A stretch of DNA of 64,000 bases, from the NCBI GenBank assembly GCA_017429265.1, contig JAFRPG010000071.1:1-64000 (forward strand). Direction: 5' to 3'. The translations under genes were made by a program, and so were the position numbers. The notes under the pieces were generated by a model. That model was not told the origin of the DNA. It saw only the letters and a program-made list of their open reading frames with translations, and searched no databases. Below, one piece after another: positions 50,866-58,938 of this stretch (position 1 is its first letter; every line of letters starts with the position of its first letter). Source of the DNA: Clostridia bacterium (GTDB lineage: Bacteria; Bacillota; Clostridia; Christensenellales; Aristaeellaceae).

Positions 50866-51438
50866 TCAAATCAGGCCGCCGAAGCCCATGAAGGCGATTG
50901 CCATCAGGCCCGACATGATCAGCGCGCCGGGGAAGCCCTGCATCCACGCGGGCATCTCGCTCTCCTCCATGCGCTCACGGATGCCGGCCAGCAGCACCAG
51001 CGCCAAGGTGAAGCCGAGGGCGGAGCAGCAGCCGCACAGAGTGGACTCCAGCAGGCCGTAGCCCACGTCGATATTCTTCTGCGCCACGGCCAGCACCACG
51101 CAGTTGGTGGTGATCAGGGGGAGATAGACGCCCAGCGCCTGGTAGAGGGAGGGGGAGAGCTTCTTCAGGGCCGTCTCCACGACCTGCACCAGCACGGCGA
51201 TGACCAGGATGAAGACGATGGTCTGCAGGTATTGCAGGCCGGCCATGTTCAGCAGCTGCTGGAGCAGCCAGGTGACGAATGAGGCCACCGTGATGACGAA
51301 GGTCACGGCCAGGCCCATGCCGGTGGCAGTGTCCACTTTCTTCGACACGCCGAGGAAGGGGCAGATGCCGTAAAACTGGCACATGACGTAGTTGTTGACC
51401 AGGATCTGACCGATGAGGATCACGAAGAAGGTACTCAT
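50866..51438 (-). CDS. rnfA: Rnf complex membrane subunit RnfA
   Basis: The protein (190 residues) is a six-helix membrane subunit. Landmarks are ILVNNYVMCQFYGICPFLGVSK near 10-31 with the Fe-S-ligating Cys, VYLPLITTNCVVLAVA near 105-120 and ESTLCGCCSALGFTLALVLLAGIRERM near 130-156. It overlaps rnfE by four bases. With RnfE it forms the pseudo-symmetric core that carries a 2Fe-2S centre. Confidence 0.95.
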   Translation of the reverse strand: MSTFFVILIGQILVNNYVMCQFYGICPFLGVSKKVDTATGMGLAVTFVITVASFVTWLLQQLLNMAGLQYLQTIVFILVIAVLVQVVETALKKLSPSLYQALGVYLPLITTNCVVLAVAQKNIDVGYGLLESTLCGCCSALGFTLALVLLAGIRERMEESEMPAWMQGFPGALIMSGLMAIAFMGFGGLI

Positions 51439-52070
51439 GCCGCCGCCTCCTTCCGGGCCGCGCGCCGTCTGGTGATGGCTTTCTTGGCCGCGTTGACGAG
51501 GATCATCATGATGCCGAGGGTGATGAAGCCGCCGGGCACCTTGGTCATGATGGCCATGGGCTCATAGCCGGGGAGGATCTCCATGCCGAAGAACTTGCCG
51601 CTGCCGATGATCTCGCGGATCGCGGCGAGGCAGGTGATGGAGATGGTGAAGCCCAGGCCCATGCCGAGGCCGTCGGCCAGAGCCAGGTGCGGACCGTTCT
51701 TGGCCGCGAAGGACTCTGCCCGGGCAAAGATGATGCAGTTGACGACGATCAGGGGGATGTAGGAGCCGAGGATCGCGCGCATGTCCGGCATGAAGGCCTG
51801 CATGAACAGGTCGACCATGGTCACGAAGGATGCGATCACGATGATGTAGCAGGGGATGCGCACCTTGTCCGGGATGATCTTGCGCAGGAGCGAGATGAAC
51901 AGGTTGGAGCAGACCAGAACAAAGGTGGTGGCCAGGCCCATGTAGATGCCGTTCCAGGCCGCGGTGGTGACGCCGAGGGTCGGACACATGCCGAGCATCA
52001 GCGTGAAGGTCGGGTTCTCGGTGACAAGGCCGTTGAAGAAGGTCTTGCCGACGGTGGCTTTCTTAGCCAT
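51435..52070 (-). CDS. rnfE: Rnf complex membrane subunit RnfE
   Basis: The protein (211 residues) is homologous to RnfA: TENPTFTLMLGMCPTLGVTT near 18-37 with the cluster Cys, and SYIPLIVVNCIIFARAESFAAKNGPHLALADGLGMGLGFT near 100-140. Multiple membrane helices are visible. Its start overlaps the rnfD stop by eight bases, so no rnfG lies between them. Confidence 0.94.
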   Translation of the reverse strand: MAKKATVGKTFFNGLVTENPTFTLMLGMCPTLGVTTAAWNGIYMGLATTFVLVCSNLFISLLRKIIPDKVRIPCYIIVIASFVTMVDLFMQAFMPDMRAILGSYIPLIVVNCIIFARAESFAAKNGPHLALADGLGMGLGFTISITCLAAIREIIGSGKFFGMEILPGYEPMAIMTKVPGGFITLGIMMILVNAAKKAITRRRAARKEAAA

Positions 52071-53040
52071 GCTGCTTCACCTCCCCAAAGGGCGTGGGTG
52101 CGGTCCAGCGGTCGATCAGCGGAGAGCAGACGTTCATGAAGAGGATCGCGAAGGAGCATCCCTCGGGATAGCTCGCATAGGCGCGGATCACGAAGAGGAG
52201 CAGGCCGCAGCCGACGCCGAAGATGATCCGGCCGAGGTTGGTCTGCGGGGAGGTCGCGTAGTCGGTGGCCATGAAGATGGCGCCGAGCATGAGGCCGCCG
52301 GAGAGCAGTTCCTTCAGCGTAAGCTCCGCGTTGAAGCCGCTCGTGAGGAGGTACATCACGGCGACGGTGCCGATCATGCACACCGGGATCCGCCAGTCGA
52401 TGACCTTGCGGATGAAGAGGTAGATGCCGCCGAGGATCAGGGCGAGCTTGCAGGTCTCGCCGAGGACGCCGGCGCAGTTGCCGAGGAAGAGGTCGGCGAG
52501 GCCGACATCGGCGAGGGAAGCGCCCTCAGCGCCGGTGAAGACCTTTCCGAGCGCCGCGAGGGGAGTCGCGGAGGAAACGGTGTCGACGCCGCCGGTCATG
52601 AACACCGTGTTCGGGTAGGCGGTCATGATCGAACTCCACGAGACGAAGAGCACCGCGCGGGCGGTCAGCGCCGGGTTCATGAAGTTGGACCCGATGCCGC
52701 CGAAGAGCTGCTTGACGATCAGGATCGCGAAGACGCTGCCCACGATCGGGATCCAGATCGGCGCGTTGGCGGGGATGTTGTACGCCAGGAGCAGGCCGGT
52801 GACGACCGCGCTCCAGTCGCCCGCGGTGACGCGCTGGTTCATCAGGCGCTGATACACATATTCCGTCAGCACGCAGGTGAGGACGCAGACCGCGATGATC
52901 ACGGCGGCGTGACCGCCGAAGAGGATCACCGAGGCGATGCCCGCCGGGGCCAGGGCGATGCACACGTCCTGCATGATGCGGCGTGTGGTGGCGCCGGAGC
53001 GGACATGCGGCGAGGGAGTGATCGCGAGATTATGCTGCAT
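52063..53040 (-). CDS. rnfD: Rnf complex membrane subunit RnfD (FMN-binding)
   Basis: The protein (325 residues) has eight or more membrane helices. The covalent FMN site is in DTVSSATPLAALGKVF near 153-168 (the Thr of the S-x-A-T motif). IGSNFMNPALTARAVL near 118 and GAIFMATDYATSPQTNLGRIIFGVGCG near 265 are typical RnfD signatures. It normally precedes rnfG, but here its stop overlaps rnfE. The start lies three bases after the rnfC stop. Confidence 0.94.
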   Translation of the reverse strand: MQHNLAITPSPHVRSGATTRRIMQDVCIALAPAGIASVILFGGHAAVIIAVCVLTCVLTEYVYQRLMNQRVTAGDWSAVVTGLLLAYNIPANAPIWIPIVGSVFAILIVKQLFGGIGSNFMNPALTARAVLFVSWSSIMTAYPNTVFMTGGVDTVSSATPLAALGKVFTGAEGASLADVGLADLFLGNCAGVLGETCKLALILGGIYLFIRKVIDWRIPVCMIGTVAVMYLLTSGFNAELTLKELLSGGLMLGAIFMATDYATSPQTNLGRIIFGVGCGLLLFVIRAYASYPEGCSFAILFMNVCSPLIDRWTAPTPFGEVKQHG

Positions 53041-53043
53041 GGC

Positions 53044-54450
53044 TCAGGCCTCCTTTCCGTCGGTCTTGGATTGCTCGGCCGCGGCCTTGGCGGCAAGGGC
53101 GGCTTTCTCAGCCTCCTCGCGCGCTTTCTGCTGGTTGCGGCGGATGGTGACGATGCGCTTGCCGGCGCGGAAGGACTGGGTCAGCATGCGGGTGGCCGGG
53201 CAGACAAAGGTGCAGGCGCCGCACTCGATGCAGTTCATGACGCCCAGCTTGTCCGCCTCGTCGAAGCGGCGCGCGCGGATCGCGTGGTCCATGCGCACGG
53301 GCTGGAGGTTCATCGGGCAGGCGCGCATGCAGCGGCCGCAGCGGATGCAGGGGGATTCCTCCGGGTCGATGGCCTCACGGCCGAGGGCCAGGATGCCCGA
53401 GCAGCCCTTGGTCACCGGGATGTCGATCTCGGTGAAGGCCGTGCCCATCATCGGGCCGCCGGAGATCAGAGTGCGGGTACCCTTCTGGGTGCCGCCGCTG
53501 GCCCGGAGCAGCTCGCGGACCGGGGTGCCGATGCGCACCAGCCAGTTGTTGGGCTTCGCGACCAGACCGCCGACCGTCGTGACGCGGCGGATCAGCGGCT
53601 TGCCTTCGCGCAGCGCTTCGTGCACGGCGAAGGCGGTGCCGGCGTTCATCACGACGCAGCCCGTCTCGATGGGCAGCTTGCCCGCGGGGACCGTGCGCCC
53701 GGTCAGCGCGTGGATCAGCTGCTTCTCACCGCCCTGCGGATAGCGGACGGGGAGGGCCTGCACCCGGATGGCCGGGTTGCCGGAAGCGGCACGCCGCAGC
53801 GCATCGATGGCGTCCGGTTTGTTCTCCTCCACGCCGATGATCGCCTCAGGCACGCTGAAGATGCGAAGGATCAGGCTCACGGCGTCGATGATGGCGTCCG
53901 CCTGCTCCAGCATCAGCCGGTGGTCGGCGGTCAGGTAGGGCTCGCACTCCGCACCGTTGATGACCAGCTTCTCGAAATGCTTGTCCGGCGCGATGGTCAG
54001 CTTGACGGCGGTGGGGAAGGTGGCGCCGCCCATGCCGACGATGCCCGCCTGGCGGATACGCTGCAGGGTCTCCGCAGGGCTCAGGCTCTCCGGATCCGCG
54101 GGAGCGTCCAGCGGCGCCCACTCGTCCCTGAAATCGTTTTCGATCACGATGGCCGTAATCTCGGAGCCGTTGAACATCGTGACCGGCACGATGTCCGCGA
54201 CGATGCCTGAGACCGAGGCGTGCACCGGTGCGGACACGAAACCGCCGGCCTCGCCGATCATCTGACCCATGAGCACACGGTCACCCTTCTTGACGATGGC
54301 CTTGGCCGGGGCGCCGATGTGCTGGGAAAGCGGGATCACAACACGCTTCGGGGCGGGCAGTTCGGTGATGGCGTTGCGCTGGTTCACCGCCTTGCCGTTC
54401 GTGCCCTCCGCGGGATGGATACCGCCGGGAAACAAATGTTTTCCAAACAC
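53044..54450 (-). CDS. rnfC: Rnf complex peripheral subunit RnfC (NADH-side)
   Basis: The protein (468 residues) carries FMN and two 4Fe-4S clusters and exchanges electrons with NAD(H). The N-terminal FGKHLFPGGIHPAEG is the RnfC signature. A Rossmann-type FMN/NADH-binding part follows (GMGGATFPTAVKL near 140, then VINGAECEPYLTADHRLMLE near 160, a typical Complex-I 51-kDa-like motif). The two clusters are CIRCGRCMRACPMNLQP near 365 and CIECGACTFVCPATRML near 405. The C-terminus is a charged coiled tail. The start is GTG with GGAAGGGGG nine bases upstream. It is the first gene of the operon. Confidence 0.94.
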   Translation of the reverse strand: MFGKHLFPGGIHPAEGTNGKAVNQRNAITELPAPKRVVIPLSQHIGAPAKAIVKKGDRVLMGQMIGEAGGFVSAPVHASVSGIVADIVPVTMFNGSEITAIVIENDFRDEWAPLDAPADPESLSPAETLQRIRQAGIVGMGGATFPTAVKLTIAPDKHFEKLVINGAECEPYLTADHRLMLEQADAIIDAVSLILRIFSVPEAIIGVEENKPDAIDALRRAASGNPAIRVQALPVRYPQGGEKQLIHALTGRTVPAGKLPIETGCVVMNAGTAFAVHEALREGKPLIRRVTTVGGLVAKPNNWLVRIGTPVRELLRASGGTQKGTRTLISGGPMMGTAFTEIDIPVTKGCSGILALGREAIDPEESPCIRCGRCMRACPMNLQPVRMDHAIRARRFDEADKLGVMNCIECGACTFVCPATRMLTQSFRAGKRIVTIRRNQQKAREEAEKAALAAKAAAEQSKTDGKEA

Positions 54451-54514
54451 GGGAAAAATCCCCCTTCCGGAAAATGGTGACAGAATTCCCTGAGTTTCCA
54501 AATCAGTCACAGTG

Positions 54515-54543
54515 ATTATATCACAGGTTTGGACAGGTTTCAA
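54515..54543 (-). promoter_or_regulatory. Promoter of the rnf operon
   Basis: On the minus strand TTGAAA (54543-54538) and TATAAT (54520-54515) have a 17-bp spacer, 65 bases before the rnfC start. The -10 lies inside the palindrome GTGATTATATCAC (54512-54524), which could be an additional operator. Confidence 0.75.
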
Positions 54544-54546
54544 TGA

Positions 54547-54564
54547 TTGTTAAATGTGTAACAG
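54547..54564 (-). promoter_or_regulatory. Candidate Rex (NADH/NAD+ sensor) operator upstream of rnf
   Basis: The plus-strand sequence TTGTTAA-ATGT-GTAACAG matches the clostridial Rex consensus TTGTTAA-N4-TTAACAA at 12 of 14 defined positions. It lies four bases upstream of the -35 box. Binding by a Rex repressor is an inference; the rex gene is not in the window. Confidence 0.5.
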
Positions 54565-54626
54565 AACGAAATTTGCGGAAATTCTTCGGAAAACATATTG
54601 ATCGGGTCCTGATGCGCACGGGAAGC

Positions 54627-54657
54627 AAAAAAGGAGACCGGTGTCGTGCCGGTCTCC
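54627..54657 (-). terminator. Terminator of the foldase gene
   Basis: On the minus strand GGAGACCGG pairs with CCGGTCTCC around a seven-base loop, followed by a T-run (plus-strand AAAAAA at 54627-54632). Confidence 0.85.
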
Positions 54658-54672
54658 GGTGGTGCGTTCGGA

Positions 54673-56178
54673 TCAGCGCTTGAGCAGATTCTCGTCGAAG
54701 CTGACGGAAGCCTCATCCAGCGCTTTCTTCATGACGTCCTGATAATGGGATTCGCACTTCTCCTCGTAGAGGTGATCGTGCAGGGCATCCTTCACGTTCT
54801 CGAGCGGGATGTCGCCCTCTTCCACGTCCGCGGTGTAGCGGATGATGTAGAAGCCGTTGTAGCCGTCGCTGCGGATGGGCTCGGTGATGTCGCCGACATT
54901 CTCCAGACCCATGGCGGCCTTGACAAAGTCGGGATCGAAGGAGGTGAAGCCCTCGCAGACGGCATAGCCGGTCTTCGCGGTTTCTCTGCCTTCCGTCATG
55001 CCGGGATCGCTGTTGAACTCCTTGGTCAGCTCCGCCCAGTCTTCACCGGAGCGGGCCTTTTCGACCACGGAGCCGGCCTTCTCCGACAGGGTGGCCCACA
55101 TCGCGTCACGCTCGCCTTCCAGCGCGGTGAGCTGCTTCTTCAGGCCTTCGAGGTCGTTGGCTTCCACGGTGCCGGCCGGGGCTTCGGCGGTCTGGGCGGC
55201 TTCAGCCGGCGCTTCGGCGGTCACGGCGGGAGCTTCCTCTTCCTTCGCGGGCGCTTCGGCGGTCACGGCGGGGGCTTCCTCTTCCTTCGCGGGTGCTTCG
55301 GCGGTCGCGGCGGGGGCTTCCTCGGCTGTTCCGGCCTCGGCGGTCGAGGGCGCGGGGGTCAATGCGTCGATCTGGCCCTTGATCTCGGTGATTTTGCCCT
55401 CAAGGTCGCTCAGGGCTTTCTGCTCGTCCTCGCTGAAGCGGACCAGGATCTGATGGACCATGCGGAGGCCGGCGGGTGCGTAGGTGAGGATGCTGCCGTT
55501 GTTCTTCGCGTCGGCCCAGTCGGAGGGCTTGTCGGTGTAAGCGGTTTTGTCGCTCTCCAGGTGGGCGGTGTATTCTTCCTGCAGCTCCTCGTCGGAGACC
55601 GTGACGCCGTCCTTCACCGCCATGGCCTTCACCAGGGCTTCGGTCTGCTTTTCGTCGGCGGTCTTCGGCGGCTCGCCGATCTTCGCGATCACATTGTTGG
55701 CCAGCATGTTGCTCAGACTGGTCTGGTCATAACCGGCGTCGACGAGCATTTTGATGAGATCCTCGTTTTCGGCGTAGGCGATGTCCCACTCCTTCAGATA
55801 CTCGGTCACGTAAGCGTCATAGGCGTCATTGACCTGCTTGATCTCGTCCTCGGTCAGCGCCGCGTCGTAGGAGGCGATCATTTCCTTCGTGATGTCCTGC
55901 TCCACGACCTGCTGCTTCACCTCGCCGCGGGCAAAGGCAAGGAAATCCGCGTCGTCCGCGCTGACGACAGACTCCTTCGCTTCCTGCCGCTTCTCGTTAT
56001 ACTGCGAGAGGAGAGAGGATAGGTTCTTCTCCAGTAGGCTGCTGATCTCGCCGAGCGTGTGGGTCTTGCCGTTGACGGTCAGCACGGTCAGAGAGTTGTC
56101 CTTCTTGACCAGAGCGCAGCTGGTCAGCATCATGGCGGCGGCCAACAGGCAGAAGAGCAGTGAGAGTTTCTTGCGCAT
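54673..56178 (-). CDS. PrsA/SurA-like foldase lipoprotein with PpiC (parvulin) domain
   Basis: The protein (501 residues) is a lipoprotein (signal with lipobox LTSC near 18-21) of the PrsA/SurA class that helps secreted proteins fold outside the membrane. An N-terminal helical chaperone domain spans about 25-210. A PpiC-type prolyl isomerase domain follows: its first strand GLRMVHQILVRF lies near 235 and its second part starts at VVEKARSGEDWAELTKEFNSDPG near 390. Between them lies an unusual insertion of about 120 residues: a coiled coil, then a 14-residue Ala/Pro/Glu/Lys repeat (about 2.7 copies). The ATG is preceded by GGAGACG. Its own promoter is at 56235-56263. Confidence 0.85.
   Translation of the reverse strand: MRKKLSLLFCLLAAAMMLTSCALVKKDNSLTVLTVNGKTHTLGEISSLLEKNLSSLLSQYNEKRQEAKESVVSADDADFLAFARGEVKQQVVEQDITKEMIASYDAALTEDEIKQVNDAYDAYVTEYLKEWDIAYAENEDLIKMLVDAGYDQTSLSNMLANNVIAKIGEPPKTADEKQTEALVKAMAVKDGVTVSDEELQEEYTAHLESDKTAYTDKPSDWADAKNNGSILTYAPAGLRMVHQILVRFSEDEQKALSDLEGKITEIKGQIDALTPAPSTAEAGTAEEAPAATAEAPAKEEEAPAVTAEAPAKEEEAPAVTAEAPAEAAQTAEAPAGTVEANDLEGLKKQLTALEGERDAMWATLSEKAGSVVEKARSGEDWAELTKEFNSDPGMTEGRETAKTGYAVCEGFTSFDPDFVKAAMGLENVGDITEPIRSDGYNGFYIIRYTADVEEGDIPLENVKDALHDHLYEEKCESHYQDVMKKALDEASVSFDENLLKR
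55209..55322 (-). repeat. In-frame 42-bp tandem repeat in the foldase gene
   Basis: Units at 55209-55250, 55251-55292 and a partial one at 55293-55322 encode a 14-residue motif rich in Ala, Pro, Glu and Val, with a Lys (APAVTAEAPAKEEE type). The copies are nearly identical in bases, so the array is young or kept by conversion and may vary in copy number among strains. Confidence 0.85.
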
Positions 56179-56234
56179 CGGGTTTCGTCTCCGTTTCGTT
56201 CAAGATTGGGTTGGTTTCGTCGTGTCCGTCGACC

Positions 56235-56263
56235 ATTATAGCGCAAGCCCGCCTCCGATGCAA
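56235..56263 (-). promoter_or_regulatory. Promoter of the foldase gene
   Basis: On the minus strand TTGCAT (56263-56258) and TATAAT (56240-56235) have a 17-bp spacer, 57 bases before the ATG. Confidence 0.75.
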
Positions 56264-56363
56264 GCCTCTGAGGAAAAACATGCGGCTGATGAAGGAATTC
56301 CGGCTGTCATGTGGAATTAAGCTTCCGCGGCTCTGCCGCCATTACGGGATGAAGGTGCAATCC

Positions 56364-56930
56364 ATGAACAGATCGAAGCAAACCCTGCGTCTGACGCTGA
56401 CGGCGCTGCTGATGTCGATGAACATCGTCTTCAGTTTTTCTGCGCTGACGATCCCAACGCCGGTGGGGAACATATATTTCTGCAATGCGGTCATCAATGT
56501 CGCCGCCGTGCTGGTGGACCCGCTGGCGGCCTTTGTCGTGGGCGGCGTCGGCTCCTTTATCGGCGACCTGCTGACCTATCCCGCGGCCATGTTTGTCTCC
56601 CTGGTGGCCCACGGCGCGCAGGCGCTCCTGGTTTCCCTCTTCAGCCGCCGTCTGACGCAGATGAAGCTGCCCCTGCGCTGCCTGACAGCCATGGCGGTCG
56701 GCTCGGCTGCCGAGCTGGCCGGCTACACACTCGGCCGCGCCCTGATCTACGGGCAGAAGACCTGGCACTATGCGGTCGCCGTCAAGCTGCCGATCGAACT
56801 GCTCCAGGTGGGGATCGGCATCGCGCTGGCCATGCTGCTGCTCTTCCCGCTGGGTATCCTCGACTCCTTCCACCGCGAGATCGGCGAACCTTTCGGCGTG
56901 CATGGCGCGAAACGTTCGGGGAAACGTTGA
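56364..56930 (+). CDS. ECF-transporter substrate-binding (S) component
   Basis: The protein (188 residues) has five or six hydrophobic helices and the small-S-component pattern: KQTLRLTLTALLMSMNIVFSFSALTIPTPVGNIYFCNAVINVAAVLVDPLAAFVVGGVGSFIGDLL. The N-terminal ALLMS-N-x-x-F segment resembles the A-x-x-x-A helix region that docks on the EcfT module. It would import a vitamin or precursor; the substrate cannot be named by eye. The EcfA/EcfT module is not in the window. The start is the ATG with GAAGGTG six bases upstream; an in-frame ATG 15 bases earlier is possible. Confidence 0.8.
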   Translation: MNRSKQTLRLTLTALLMSMNIVFSFSALTIPTPVGNIYFCNAVINVAAVLVDPLAAFVVGGVGSFIGDLLTYPAAMFVSLVAHGAQALLVSLFSRRLTQMKLPLRCLTAMAVGSAAELAGYTLGRALIYGQKTWHYAVAVKLPIELLQVGIGIALAMLLLFPLGILDSFHREIGEPFGVHGAKRSGKR

Positions 56931-56955
56931 CTTTTCGGTCCGGATGGCATAGAAT
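56927..56955 (+). promoter_or_regulatory. Promoter of the phosphoribosyltransferase gene
   Basis: TTGACT (56927-56932, overlapping the previous stop) and TAGAAT (56950-56955) have a 17-bp spacer. Confidence 0.7.
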
Positions 56956-57016
56956 AGCGGTGCGCGGAACCGAGCGCGAACTGACTTTGAGCGACAGAAA
57001 AAGAGGAATGAGAATC

Positions 57017-57574
57017 ATGCTGACCCATGCCATGACCATTGCCGGCCTTCGCCGCGAGCTGCCCCTGTGCCGCGTGAACGACGATCTGTATATCGGCGCG
57101 TTCGTCATCTTCGGCGACAACGAGATGACGGAAGCATGCGCCGCCGAGCTTCTGAAGCGCGCTCCCGAGTACGACTACCTCATCACCGCCGAGAGCAAGG
57201 GCATTCCGCTGGCCTACGAGATGGCGCGCCAGCACGGCGACCGCAAATGGATGCTGGCCCGCAAGGGCATCAAGATCTACATGAACAACGTGGTCGGCAC
57301 CGAGGTGCACTCCATCACCACGGCGGGCGTGCAGAAACTCTACCTCGACGGCAGCGACGCCGCGCTGATGAAGGGCAAGCGCATCCTGATCGTGGACGAT
57401 GTGATCTCCACCGGGGAATCCCTGCGCGCGCTGGAGACCCTCGTGAACCAGGTGGGCGGTGTGATCGTGGGCCGCATGGCCGTTCTCGCCGAGGGCGCGG
57501 CCCAGAATCGCGACGACCTGATCTATCTCGAAAAGCTGCCCGTCTTCAACGCGAAGGGCGAGATCATCGGCTGA
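57017..57574 (+). CDS. Purine phosphoribosyltransferase (APRT/XPRT-like)
   Basis: The protein (185 residues) is a type I phosphoribosyltransferase that makes a nucleotide from a free purine base and PRPP. It shows DYLITAESKGIPLAYEMARQHGDRKWMLARKGIK near 56-90 and the PRPP-binding motif RILIVDDVISTGESLRALE near 122-140. The exact base (adenine, xanthine or hypoxanthine) is unclear. The start is taken as the second ATG, as the first abuts the AAGAGGA site. It has its own promoter and a terminator at 57587-57627. It may work with the nucleoside importer in purine salvage. Confidence 0.87.
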   Translation: MLTHAMTIAGLRRELPLCRVNDDLYIGAFVIFGDNEMTEACAAELLKRAPEYDYLITAESKGIPLAYEMARQHGDRKWMLARKGIKIYMNNVVGTEVHSITTAGVQKLYLDGSDAALMKGKRILIVDDVISTGESLRALETLVNQVGGVIVGRMAVLAEGAAQNRDDLIYLEKLPVFNAKGEIIG

Positions 57575-57586
57575 GACACACGGCGC

Positions 57587-57627
57587 AACAGAAAAGCCCG
57601 TTCCGTTTCCGGAGCGGGTTTTCTGTT
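57587..57627. terminator. Bidirectional terminator after the phosphoribosyltransferase gene
   Basis: AACAGAAAA...TTTTCTGTT with an inner CCCG/CGGG stem. It forms a strong hairpin, flanked by A and T runs on both sides. Confidence 0.85.
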
Positions 57628-57641
57628 GGCTCTATGTCGGC

Positions 57642-58916
57642 TTACGGGGCCTCGTCGGCGGCTTCCGTGTCTGCCTCCGGATCCGCTTCGCGAACGCCGA
57701 TCACGCTGTTGACGGCGCGCAGGTCCTTGCGCCGGACGCCGGCGGGGCGGTTGATGATGTCGCCCATGAAGACCATGCAGGTGGTGTTTCCGCCGTCGAG
57801 GTTCAGGGCGTCGACGACGCCGAGTGCCTTCATCTTTTCGGCCATCCAGGGGAGGGTGACGCCGAGGGCATCCTTTCGGCGGCCCATCGCGTCGAGCAGG
57901 ATGATCGTGCCGTCCTCCGTCATGCCCATGGCCATGCGCGGGGAGCGGTCCTTGGCGTTCCACTTCGCGAGGTCCGCGCAGATCTCTCCGTCCTTGACCA
58001 GAATGGGCCCGAAGGCATAGGTCGAGACGACACCCATGTCGAGGTATTCCTGCGCGGTGTGCGCGTCGGACTCAAAAGCTTCCATGCGGCCGTCCGCGAA
58101 GACGGCCATCACGTCGAGCGGCGGGAAATTGCGGCTGGACGCGGCGCGCGTTTTTTCGGACCAGACGATGCCGTTGCGGATCACGACGCCCACACGCTGC
58201 TTGTGGAGCAGCCGGTAGCCGAAGAAGTCGTCGCTGACGGCAAAGACGGCGCCGTTCTTTTTCGCAATGGTGTCCGCCATGCTCAGGAAGGTGACGTTCT
58301 TGCCCGGAGCGGCTTTCTCGCTGCGGTTGACCATGGCGGTGAAAAGCTCGGGATACCGGACGCGGATCGAGGCGACGAGCCAATTGTGGCGGGACTCGCG
58401 GTACTGGCGGATCTCGATGTGGAGATCATGGCTCAGATAGGTCCAGACACCCTCATCCCGGTTGCTGTAAACGTAGGGCTCCGCACCCTCCGGAAGATAG
58501 CCGTCCGCCGCGGCTTCGGGCGCGTTCGGACCGGCGGGAGAGGGCATGCCGGGCGTCATCTCGACGGCTGCGCCGGGGACCGGGTCGTTCTTTCCGAGAC
58601 ATTCGCCGGAGAAGATGAAGGCCTGCAGTTCCGGCGTCGCGATGCCGTCGGCGGTCAGGCCGTTCTTCTTCTGCAGGTCCTGCAGGCGGGCTTTGGTCGT
58701 GGCGTTGAATTCGGCGCTCAGCTTGTCCGTGTTGAAATAGCCGAGGGCGTACATCCGCTGCTTGAGCAGCAGCACATCGTCCCCCTTGTCACCGACCTTC
58801 AGAGTCCGGTACGGCGGGGCTTCCTCCGTACCCGCCGCATCCTCGGCAGCGCACGGCGCGCCGATCAGGATCAAGCAGGCCAGCAGGAGGACAAGCAGGC
58901 GTTGCAGTCGGCTCAT
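57642..58916 (-). CDS. Secreted phosphodiester-glycosidase (NAGPA) domain protein with peptidoglycan-binding domain
   Basis: The protein (424 residues) has a signal peptide (LLVLLLACLILIGAPCA), a peptidoglycan-binding-type domain (LKVGDKGDDVLLLKQRMYALGYFNTDKLSAEFNATTKARLQDLQKKNGLTADGIATPELQ near 40-100) and a NAGPA-type phosphodiester glycosidase domain (AVFAVSDDFFGYRLLHKQRVGVVIRNG near 220, STYAFGPILVKDGEI near 310, and VVDALNLDGGNTTCMVF near 375). The family acts on phosphodiester-linked sugars in cell-wall polymers. The start is ATG with GGGAGGA nine bases upstream. Confidence 0.87.
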   Translation of the reverse strand: MSRLQRLLVLLLACLILIGAPCAAEDAAGTEEAPPYRTLKVGDKGDDVLLLKQRMYALGYFNTDKLSAEFNATTKARLQDLQKKNGLTADGIATPELQAFIFSGECLGKNDPVPGAAVEMTPGMPSPAGPNAPEAAADGYLPEGAEPYVYSNRDEGVWTYLSHDLHIEIRQYRESRHNWLVASIRVRYPELFTAMVNRSEKAAPGKNVTFLSMADTIAKKNGAVFAVSDDFFGYRLLHKQRVGVVIRNGIVWSEKTRAASSRNFPPLDVMAVFADGRMEAFESDAHTAQEYLDMGVVSTYAFGPILVKDGEICADLAKWNAKDRSPRMAMGMTEDGTIILLDAMGRRKDALGVTLPWMAEKMKALGVVDALNLDGGNTTCMVFMGDIINRPAGVRRKDLRAVNSVIGVREADPEADTEAADEAP

Positions 58917-58938
58917 GGAACTGGTTCCTCCCGTCATC

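Noticed and set aside
51946..54210. A 754-codon plus-strand open frame across rnfD and rnfC
   Set aside because: It is antisense to clear rnf genes and has the same low-complexity composition as other shadows. It is not the missing rnfG.
55209..55322. CRISPR-like array
   Set aside because: The repeat is in frame, has no unique spacers and encodes a low-complexity protein segment.
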